17,418 bases of DNA, from contig JAQVXF010000007.1 in assembly GCA_028709355.1 (NCBI GenBank), positions 1 through 17,418 on the forward strand. Reading direction: 5' to 3'. Position 1 is the first letter of the stretch; every line of letters starts with the position of its first letter. A program made the translations under genes and the position numbers. A model generated the notes under the pieces. It made no database searches and was not told the DNA's origin. It saw nothing but the letters and a program-made list of their open reading frames with translations. This DNA is from Syntrophomonas sp. (GTDB lineage Bacteria > Bacillota > Syntrophomonadia > Syntrophomonadales > Syntrophomonadaceae). This document shows, one piece after another, positions 1 to 5,705 of this stretch.

Positions 1-100
1 GCTGGTTGACTCCCGGTCTGGGAGAGGCGCTGTCATTGAGCAACACCACATATTCCCCTTCTATCTTCTCGACGATAGCATCGGGGATGATGTATTTGAT
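1..100 (-). pseudogene. rpoN: rpoN continuation beyond in-frame TAG (partial, runs off window)
   Basis: Directly after the TAG at 101-103, and in the same frame, the sequence reads IKYIIPDAIVEKIEGEY, then VVLLNDSASPRPGVNQ, with no further stop to base 1. This matches the RpoN stretch that follows the core-binding domain, where the family has a 'Y-I-PD-x-V' segment and then 'LN...P...N'. The reading frame is therefore intact apart from one codon. The DNA-binding helix-turn-helix and the RpoN box would lie beyond the window. Two adjacent in-frame GTG codons (44-49) follow an AAGGGG stretch (55-60), so an internal restart is conceivable but unproven. The coding match is clear; whether it is translated is unknown. 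Confidence 0.8.
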
Positions 101-871
101 CTAATCGTTGGAACTATATTGCAATCCCGGTTTGGGATCAAGAGTACGGATTATATCGCAAGCTCTTTGCACTTGTTGGACCGAAGCCCCCAAGCATTGA
201 GCTATCTTGGCCAACTTGCCATGAGCCAGGTCATCCAGGTGTTCGTTGATGATTTTTTCCGCCAAGGGATCTTCTTTACCGAAATGGCGCAGCTGGATCA
301 ACAGTGATTCCTGCAGGGTGGAAGCTCCGATCCCATGGGGATGAAATGATTGCACCAGACCCAGAACCCGCTCGATTCGTTCCAAGGAGGCGCCAGTTTG
401 GACGGCTATTTCTTCTTTACTAACCCATAGGTAGCCCTGGTCATCAATATTACCGATGATGTCGAGACCTACCTGCCAATCCTCATCGTCTGTGCAAGCC
501 AGGCGCAGCTGGAACTGGAGATGTTTGTATAAGGTAGGACGCCTAGTAAGAAAATTATCGTAGGATTTGGCCTCGCTGTCGCCCATTGATAAACCAATGT
601 CCCGGTCATGATAAAAATCCGCCCACTCTTCCATGCTGGTGACCGGCTCTGGTTCCTTTTCCTTCTCTGCCTCAACCACTGCGGTGGCATTTTCACCGCT
701 GGTTTCCTCAGTCTCTTGCACTTCCAGCAGCGGATTCTCCTCCAGCTCCTTCTGGGTGAATTCCTCTAATTCCATGGTCGACATCTGCAGGATGGCAATG
801 GCCAAACGCAATTCGGGAGTCATGACCAGCTTTTGCTGTTGTTCCAGGAAGATATCATTGGTGAGCCGCAT
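101..871 (-). CDS. rpoN: RNA polymerase sigma-54 factor, N-terminal part ended by in-frame TAG
   Basis: Sigma-54 directs RNA polymerase to -24/-12 promoters, where AAA+ activators open the complex. The visible part has the Gln/Leu-rich activator-interacting region I (residues 1 to about 46, beginning MRLTNDIFLEQQQKLVMTPE), an acidic region II rich in Glu (about 47-80) and most of the core-binding domain, to LDPKPGLQYSSND. A TAG then stops the frame after about 256 residues; the family is usually about 430-480 residues. The ATG at 869-871 is preferred: GAGGG lies 5 nt upstream and the protein then starts like other RpoN. An ATG at 881-883, overlapping the whiA stop as TAATG, would add four residues. 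The product as read lacks the DNA-binding domain and could not act as a normal sigma factor. It could be a true pseudogene, a point error in the read or assembly, or a readthrough case. Confidence 0.9.
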   Translation of the reverse strand: MRLTNDIFLEQQQKLVMTPELRLAIAILQMSTMELEEFTQKELEENPLLEVQETEETSGENATAVVEAEKEKEPEPVTSMEEWADFYHDRDIGLSMGDSEAKSYDNFLTRRPTLYKHLQFQLRLACTDDEDWQVGLDIIGNIDDQGYLWVSKEEIAVQTGASLERIERVLGLVQSFHPHGIGASTLQESLLIQLRHFGKEDPLAEKIINEHLDDLAHGKLAKIAQCLGASVQQVQRACDIIRTLDPKPGLQYSSND

Positions 872-882
872 ATTTTCCCTCA

Positions 883-1821
883 TTATTCTTCTCGATCCAT
901 ATCATCAGCAAGCCTTTCCAGTTTGGACATCCGATAAGCAACTCCGGATTTGGTTAGAGGTGGTTCCAACAGCATGCCCAGTTCCTTCAAGGTGTGGTCG
1001 GGATGCTCCAGCCGCAGCAAGGCCAGTTCCCGCAGTTTCGGGGGGATAACTTTTATTCCCTGTTGGGCCAGGATTCGCTCGATCATCTCGACCTGCCGTA
1101 CCGAAGCATCGACGGTCTTGGCCAGGTTGGCGGTCTCACAGTTGACCTGCCGGTTTACCTGGTTGCGCATGGACTTGATGATCCGTACGTTCTCAAAATC
1201 GAGGAGGGCATGGCTGGCTTCCACCAAACGCAGGAAATCCACGATGGTCTCGCCCTCCTTGATATAGATCAAAGGATTGTTTTTGCGTTCTGTTAAGCGT
1301 GCGTCCAAACCCAAACGGCGCATGATCCTCTGCACATCAGCCGCCAACCGGGAATCATTCAATACTATCTCCAGATGGTAATTCCCTTCCGGGCGATTGA
1401 TAAAACCGCTGCTGAGGAATGCCCCCCTGATGAATGCGCGTTTGCAGCAGTTCTTCTTCACTATGTTCCACTTTACCTGTCTGCTGAAGCCCGTTTCAGA
1501 AGCACCGAGATCTTTCTGCAGAATCGCTCCAGTCTCCCCCTGGAGACTGGTTTCCACCCGGTATACCCGGGATTTCTTGAATCGCCTCTTTTGCAGAATA
1601 TGGACTGAAGAGGAAACACCATAGGCCTGCTTCAAGAGCGTGTAGACCTTGCGGGCCAGACTGGCATTCTCGACAGTGGTAAAGAGGGTCATATCCCCCT
1701 CTTTGTTGGGCCGCAGCTCGGCCCTGATCCCCAACAAAGCAATGAGCTCAGCCTTCTGGCAGCATACATTGACGGGTATGATCCGGGCCAGTTCATTGCG
1801 GACCTCATTGGCGAAGCTCAT
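883..1821 (-). CDS. whiA: DNA-binding protein WhiA
   Basis: WhiA is a conserved Gram-positive regulator: a sporulation regulator in Streptomyces, and in Bacillus (YvcL) linked to cell division and chromosome segregation. The 312-residue protein has the usual length. The N-terminal two thirds carry the degenerate LAGLIDADG homing-endonuclease fold, with the stretch KKNCCKRAFIRGAFLSSG (about 123-140) and a second lobe near RIMRRLGLDA. The C-terminal third (about 220-305) is the WhiA helix-turn-helix, with HPDHTLKELG and the run TKSGVAYRMSKLERLAD. The ATG overlaps the rapZ stop as TGATG and has AAGGA 6 nt upstream, so translation is probably coupled. It is followed by rpoN with another stop/start overlap. 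The yvcK gene that normally separates rapZ and whiA is absent. Confidence 0.97.
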   Translation of the reverse strand: MSFANEVRNELARIIPVNVCCQKAELIALLGIRAELRPNKEGDMTLFTTVENASLARKVYTLLKQAYGVSSSVHILQKRRFKKSRVYRVETSLQGETGAILQKDLGASETGFSRQVKWNIVKKNCCKRAFIRGAFLSSGFINRPEGNYHLEIVLNDSRLAADVQRIMRRLGLDARLTERKNNPLIYIKEGETIVDFLRLVEASHALLDFENVRIIKSMRNQVNRQVNCETANLAKTVDASVRQVEMIERILAQQGIKVIPPKLRELALLRLEHPDHTLKELGMLLEPPLTKSGVAYRMSKLERLADDMDREE

Positions 1822-2708
1822 CAGGCTTCCTTTTTGTAACGGGCCAGGTCCCGGTGTCTAACCATGACATTGTAACCCATTCTAGTGAGCTGTTTGCCCA
1901 GGTAGTCGGCCAGCACCACCGAACGGTGTTGCCCCCCGGTGCAGCCTATGGAGATGGCCAAATTGGTCTTGCCCTCTTGGATATAGTGGGGGATCAGAAA
2001 CTTCAGGATATTCATATACCGCCGAGTAAAGGATTTGGTGATGGGCGAATGCATGACATAATCGATCACCTCATCGTCTACCCCAGTCTGAGTAGTCATC
2101 TCCGGATCATAAAACGGATTGGGCAAGAACCGGACATCCATCATTATGTCACAATCTAACGGGATGCCCATTTTATAGCCAAAAGATACCACGTGGATAG
2201 AAAAATTGCCGCTCTGTCTCTCGCTGTACAATTCGTTCAACTTTTCTTTCAACTGGCGCGGAGTGGTGTCGGACGTATCCAGGATAACATTGGCCTGGCC
2301 CCGGAGTTCCTCCAATATACTGCGTTCCATGCGGATGGCGTCCAGCAGTCGATCTTGGGGGGCCAGGGGATGGCGGCGGCGCGATTCTTTGAACCGGCGC
2401 ACCAGCACCTCGTCAGATGCTTCCAAGAACAGTATTTCATAAGCTATCTGGCTTTCTTCCAGTTCGTTCAAGGATTGGGACAGATCGTGGAAGAAATCTC
2501 CGCCCCGGACATCTATAACCAAGGCTACCTTATCGATCTTACCCTCTGATTGCATACTCAGTTCGATAAACTTGATCAGCAAAGCTGGGGGCATATTATC
2601 CACGCAGTAGTAGTCCATGTCTTCCAGGCAGTTAATGGTCTGAGTTTTGCCGGCGCCTGACAATCCGGTTATTATAAGTACCTGGAGAGCCTGCTTCTCT
2701 TCAGTCAC
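1821..2708 (-). CDS. rapZ: RNase adapter / nucleotide-binding protein RapZ (YvcJ)
   Basis: RapZ-family P-loop protein. In E. coli it controls GlmS amino-sugar synthesis by steering small-RNA decay; in Bacillus YvcJ binds and hydrolyses nucleotides and affects competence. Visible features are a Walker A GLSGAGKT (residues 15-22), FKESRRRHPL near 107-115, the DVRFLPNPFY motif near 191-200 and the C-terminal GCTGGQHRSVVLA motif near 255-267. I take the GTG at 2706-2708 as start because a GGGGGGG run lies about 9 nt upstream and the product is then 295 residues, the usual length. The ATG at 2751-2753 would add 15 unconserved residues and has no good ribosome binding site. An extended -10 promoter lies just upstream. 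The gene leads a rapZ-whiA-rpoN unit with overlapping ends. Confidence 0.96.
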   Translation of the reverse strand: MTEEKQALQVLIITGLSGAGKTQTINCLEDMDYYCVDNMPPALLIKFIELSMQSEGKIDKVALVIDVRGGDFFHDLSQSLNELEESQIAYEILFLEASDEVLVRRFKESRRRHPLAPQDRLLDAIRMERSILEELRGQANVILDTSDTTPRQLKEKLNELYSERQSGNFSIHVVSFGYKMGIPLDCDIMMDVRFLPNPFYDPEMTTQTGVDDEVIDYVMHSPITKSFTRRYMNILKFLIPHYIQEGKTNLAISIGCTGGQHRSVVLADYLGKQLTRMGYNVMVRHRDLARYKKEA

Positions 2709-2788
2709 TGCGCTATTCCCCCCCTTGGCCCAGTCCTCATCAGTTCTTAACATGTCTCTGTCGTCAAACTAGTTGATTTCCACCATTT

Positions 2789-2817
2789 ATTATAGCAGAA
2801 ACAACCCTGATAATTGG
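2789..2817 (-). promoter_or_regulatory. Candidate promoter of rapZ-whiA-rpoN
   Basis: Read on the minus strand, TGCTATAAT is a perfect -10 hexamer (2789-2794) with the extended-10 TG dinucleotide (2796-2797). The -35 region about 17 nt upstream is poor, which extended -10 promoters tolerate. It lies in the 78-nt gap after the isomerase gene, about 80 nt before the preferred GTG of rapZ. It suggests that rapZ starts a new transcript. Confidence 0.55.
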
Positions 2818-2823
2818 TCTTTG

Positions 2824-2839
2824 GCAGGTAATTACCTGC
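2824..2839. repeat. 16-bp perfect palindrome across the isomerase stop codon
   Basis: GCAGGTAATTACCTGC is its own reverse complement and spans the TAA stop of the isomerase gene (2832-2834). As RNA it can form a 6-bp stem with an AAUU loop, but no U-run follows on the minus strand, so it is not a standard terminator. It may be an operator near the rapZ promoter or chance. Confidence 0.4.
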
Positions 2840-3875
2840 TTAATTCATTCTTAAGAAAATCGATTATCTCCACCGGGGTGGGATTGATGCCATAATCCTG
2901 GGCCAGGTAGAAACTCACATAGTCACCCAGGTAAGCCAATGAATAAAATTTGGCCAGGAATCCCTGTCCCCGGCTCTCCACCTCCAGGACCGCGTCGACC
3001 TTGCTCTGGATGATCTGTTTGCTGATTTCCATCCGCCGCTGCACCCTTTGATGGTCGCCGGGATCGCGCAGGATGATCACCACCATTTGGGCCAGGATAT
3101 CGCCTGGTATCTCGAAGCCAACTATCTCATTGTGGTTAAGTTCGGGGAAGATATTGCAGAAGACCGGGCATTTGGCATTCTCGTTGATCTGAGTCTTCCA
3201 GCGCAGAGCAGCGATTTCGGAGTGGCCGCTGCTGCCCCAGATCAAGGGCAGTTTTCCCTTCAGTCGCCGGGCAATCTGGCGGGCCTGATTGTCCGCCGCA
3301 TTGATCTCGGGATTGATTTCCGTGCGGATCCTTTGCAACACCTGGGCGACCTCCCGGATATCATCATGCACGCCGGCCACAATCCCCAATTCTTGCATAA
3401 TCAGAGCCAGGGGAGTGAATAAATGGCCAGTGGCCGCCCGGGGCGACAAACCGCCGGGGATACTAACCAAGGCGACACCATCGGCCCGGGCCCGCTCCGC
3501 CAACTTTCCGCCGCTGGTAACCGCTATCAGCGCCGCCCCCTTTTTCCTGGCCTGGCCATAGGCGCTGAGCGTCTCCTCGGTATTGCCCGAATAACTGACC
3601 GCCAGCACCAGGCTGTCAGTCCCGATGTAGGCGGGAACATCATAATCCCGGTTCACCACCACCGGGAGCGGCGCCCGGCCCAGCGCATAGGTGCGCAAGA
3701 TATCGCCGCCGATGGCCGAACCGCCTAATCCCGTCACCAAAATGCTGTTATATTTCCGCTTATAGTCCGGGGGCAAGCTGATTCCCCGGGTCAAGCCGGT
3801 AGCGAATTGTTCTGGTAAATCCCACAAATAAGAAGCCATCTTTTCCACGGTCAAGGTTCGGTACCACCTTTCCAT
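2832..3875 (-). CDS. Bifunctional phosphoglucose/phosphomannose isomerase (SIS family)
   Basis: Interconverts glucose-6-phosphate or mannose-6-phosphate with fructose-6-phosphate, in the cytoplasm; it is the type known from archaea and some bacteria rather than the classic GpiA. The 347 residues hold two sugar-isomerase (SIS) domains. Key motifs are the phosphate-binding GLGGSAIGGD (49-58), SYSGNTEET (94-102), PRAATGH (145-151), GSSGHSEIAALRWKTQINE (214-232) and ELNHNEIVG (245-253), with the family C-terminus GDYVSFYLA...NPTPVEIIDFLK. The ATG at 3873-3875 has AAAGGA about 11 nt upstream and an in-frame TAA just before it, so no longer start is possible. It follows the DUF362 gene after 107 nt and precedes rapZ. 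Its product fructose-6-phosphate feeds the amino-sugar pathway that RapZ controls in some bacteria; whether that matters here is inference. Confidence 0.92.
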   Translation of the reverse strand: MERWYRTLTVEKMASYLWDLPEQFATGLTRGISLPPDYKRKYNSILVTGLGGSAIGGDILRTYALGRAPLPVVVNRDYDVPAYIGTDSLVLAVSYSGNTEETLSAYGQARKKGAALIAVTSGGKLAERARADGVALVSIPGGLSPRAATGHLFTPLALIMQELGIVAGVHDDIREVAQVLQRIRTEINPEINAADNQARQIARRLKGKLPLIWGSSGHSEIAALRWKTQINENAKCPVFCNIFPELNHNEIVGFEIPGDILAQMVVIILRDPGDHQRVQRRMEISKQIIQSKVDAVLEVESRGQGFLAKFYSLAYLGDYVSFYLAQDYGINPTPVEIIDFLKNELSR

Positions 3876-3908
3876 AGCACATTATGTCCTTTAGCAGCCA
3901 CCTGATCT

Positions 3909-3944
3909 GGTGAGAACGGTAGGCCCAGGAAAGAAGTCCTCACC
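3909..3944 (-). other. Inverted repeat / possible RNA hairpin between DUF362 gene and isomerase
   Basis: Arms GGTGAGGAC (3936-3944) and GTTCTCACC (3909-3917) pair over 9 positions with one G-U, around an 18-nt loop. No U-run follows on the minus strand. It lies in the 107-nt intergenic gap, which otherwise shows no clear promoter. It could be part of a leader, a processing site or chance. Confidence 0.35.
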
Positions 3945-3982
3945 ATTCCTGCCGCCCAACCAAATTCGTCCCAGCAGCCCGG

Positions 3983-5104
3983 CTAGATCTGCTTGAGTTC
4001 GTAGTCCATTACTCCCAACCCAATCCTTTCGGCATGTTGCAGTTGGACCAAGGGATTTATCCCCGGGTGAACCATCTCGAACTTATCTTCCCCGGTCGGG
4101 CATCCTTCTATAACCGATCCAGCCAGAGCCGGCTGGGCATTCACCAGGTCGTAGCAGGCTTTGTCCAGGGCAACCGGGTCCAGCGAGGACAAGATACCGA
4201 TATCCTGGACGATGGGATGATCATTATGGCCGAAACAGTCGCAGTCGGGGCTGACATTCATAACAAACGAGATGTAGATGACCTTGCCGGCCTTGCCCTG
4301 CACAGCCCCCAATGCATACTCGGCCATTTTCTCCTGAGCAGCTTCCGGGGTGGTTCGCCAGCTGATCTTTACTGCATCGAAGAGACAGGTTACCGCACAC
4401 TCCCCGCATCCCCAGCATTTATCAGCAAGAATGTATGCCTTTTGGCCCTTCTTATTACCATCCCACGGCTGCATCTCGATGGCATCGGCGGGGCACCACT
4501 CGGTGCATTTGGCGCAACCGGTGCATTTTTCCTCTTTAACCCGGGGCAGGACATCGGAATGCATCTGTTGCTTGCCGCTGCGGGAACCCAGTCCCATCCC
4601 CAGGTTCTTTATCGTTCCTCCAAAACCGGTCAGTTCATGACATTTGAAATGGCTCATGACCACCATGGCGTCCGCGTGGTAGGCTCCGCTGCCGATGTTC
4701 ACTTCCTGGAAGTGCTGGCCGGGGATGGGCACCTTGACGTAATCCTTGCCAGTCAAGCCATCGGCAATAATCAGGGGGGCCCCCACCACCGCATAATCAA
4801 ATCCATTACGGATGGCGGTCTCCAAGTGATCCACGGAGTTGGCCCTGGTCCCCACATACAGGGTGTTGGCGTCAGTGAGGAAGGGACGTCCGCCTTGGTC
4901 TTTGATCAACTCCACCACCCGCCGCACGTAGGGCGGCCTGACATAAGCCATGTTGCCGGTTTCCCCGAAATGCAGCTTTATCGCCACCAAATCGCGAGTT
5001 GTGATCACCTGCTCCAATCCCGTCCTCTTCAGTAATTTAGAGACTTTATCCAGCAGGCTGGTATTACCCGTGCGCAGATTGGTGTACCAAACAACGGTTT
5101 TCAT
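3983..5104 (-). CDS. DUF362 domain protein with two [4Fe-4S] ferredoxin clusters
   Basis: A 373-residue DUF362 protein, a family common in anaerobes and without an assigned reaction that I know of. The DUF362 core runs through most of the chain, with KLHFGETGN (43-51), YVRPPYVRRVVE (54-65), SHFKCHELTGFGGTIKNLGM (151-170) and a C-terminal DCDCFGHNDHP segment (288-297). Inserted in the core is a ferredoxin module: C194-x2-C197-x2-C200-x3-C204 and C230-x2-C233-x2-C236-x3-C240, enough for two [4Fe-4S] clusters. There is no signal peptide, so it is probably cytoplasmic and takes part in electron transfer. The start has GGGGAG about 6 nt upstream. A hairpin with a T-rich tail lies immediately before the ribosome binding site. 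The stop is TAG. The family assignment is firm; the function is not known. Confidence 0.93.
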   Translation of the reverse strand: MKTVVWYTNLRTGNTSLLDKVSKLLKRTGLEQVITTRDLVAIKLHFGETGNMAYVRPPYVRRVVELIKDQGGRPFLTDANTLYVGTRANSVDHLETAIRNGFDYAVVGAPLIIADGLTGKDYVKVPIPGQHFQEVNIGSGAYHADAMVVMSHFKCHELTGFGGTIKNLGMGLGSRSGKQQMHSDVLPRVKEEKCTGCAKCTEWCPADAIEMQPWDGNKKGQKAYILADKCWGCGECAVTCLFDAVKISWRTTPEAAQEKMAEYALGAVQGKAGKVIYISFVMNVSPDCDCFGHNDHPIVQDIGILSSLDPVALDKACYDLVNAQPALAGSVIEGCPTGEDKFEMVHPGINPLVQLQHAERIGLGVMDYELKQI

Positions 5105-5120
5105 CTCTTTCTCCCCTTCA

Positions 5121-5146
5121 CTAAGAAACCGGGCTAAGCAGCCCGG
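5121..5146 (-). terminator. Hairpin terminator (or attenuator) between YvlD-like and DUF362 genes
   Basis: On the minus strand, CCGGGCT (5140-5146), loop GCTT, AGCCCGG (5129-5135) is followed by TTTCTTAG. The 7-bp GC-rich stem plus T-rich tail begins about 24 nt after the YvlD-like stop codon. It also lies only about 10 nt before the DUF362 ribosome binding site, so it may act as an attenuator. A run of six T (5155-5160) on the plus-strand side is too far from the stem to make it a good plus-strand terminator. Confidence 0.55.
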
Positions 5147-5169
5147 CTCCCGTATTTTTTCACTGACAC

Positions 5170-5529
5170 TTATTTACTGAGATCGAACAACTTGTCTTCA
5201 ATAAAGTAGCTTATCACGAAGCTGAATAAGCTTAAAACAATAGCACTTAGGATGGCCCAGCCAAACCCATGAATATCGAAGCCCTTGACAGTCACAGCGG
5301 TCAACCATAACATCAGGCCATTGACCACGAAGGTGAACAGGCCCAGGGTCAGCAAGTTCAGGGGCAGAGTCAGCAATATCAACAGGGGTCTGATGATGGC
5401 ATTGATTATACCCAAGACGATAGACCCCACTATGGCCCCCCATACACTGACTTCAAACCCGGGCAAAAGGGCCGCTGTAAGAATGATGGCCACAATATTC
5501 AAGATCCACCGCAAAGCCCAACCTGGCAT
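5170..5529 (-). CDS. Small four-helix membrane protein, YvlD / 'phage holin 4_2' family
   Basis: A very hydrophobic protein of about 119 residues with four predicted membrane helices: ALRWILNIVAIILTAALLPG, then WGAIVGSIVLGIINAIIRP, LLTLPLNLLTLGLFTFVVNG and GWAILSAIVLSLFSFVISYF. The LPGF after helix 1, NAIIRPLL, and TLPLNLLTLGLF-FVVNGLMLW are hallmarks of the YvlD family (PF04020), found on bacterial chromosomes as well as in phages. Its role is unclear; Bacillus YvlD is linked to the envelope stress regulon. I prefer the ATG at 5527-5529, 9 nt after AAGGAG, to the GTG at 5533-5535, which lies too close to that site. It follows a 170-nt AT-rich gap after uvrC, so it is probably its own transcript, ending at the hairpin at 5121-5146. 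Confidence 0.88.
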   Translation of the reverse strand: MPGWALRWILNIVAIILTAALLPGFEVSVWGAIVGSIVLGIINAIIRPLLILLTLPLNLLTLGLFTFVVNGLMLWLTAVTVKGFDIHGFGWAILSAIVLSLFSFVISYFIEDKLFDLSK

Positions 5530-5581
5530 CGACACTCGCTCCTTTCCTGCTTCTCAATCTGTATCTTCTTAGTATTGCCTT

Positions 5582-5609
5582 ACTATAATAATAAGCAATT
5601 ACACCCCAA
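5582..5609 (-). promoter_or_regulatory. Candidate promoter for the YvlD-like gene
   Basis: In the 170-nt uvrC to YvlD-like gap, which is clearly AT-richer than its surroundings, TTGGGG (5604-5609) and TATAGT (5582-5587) are 16 nt apart on the minus strand. The -10 matches 5 of 6 and the -35 only 3 of 6. Other A/T hexamers nearby could serve instead. No other feature was seen in this gap, and no convincing terminator for uvrC. Confidence 0.35.
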
Positions 5610-5705
5610 AATCCTATAATTTTAATCCCGATTTTGATTTTATTTGCAGGGGAGCAAGATTATCCATGCTGGTTTTGAAGTTATCAGCCTCGAGATAATG
5701 ACCGA

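Noticed and set aside
101..103. TAG as a pyrrolysine codon
   Set aside because: RpoN has no known pyrrolysine, other genes here end normally in TAG, and no pyl gene or tRNA is in the window. It cannot be fully excluded without the genome.
4034..5035. Plus-strand open frame of 333 codons
   Set aside because: It lies opposite the well-conserved DUF362 gene, has no family motif, and reads as an antisense shadow in GC-rich codons.
5170..5535. Prophage remnant suggested by the 'phage holin' family name
   Set aside because: The YvlD/PF04020 family is widespread as a chromosomal membrane protein, and no other phage gene, integrase or attachment site is near.
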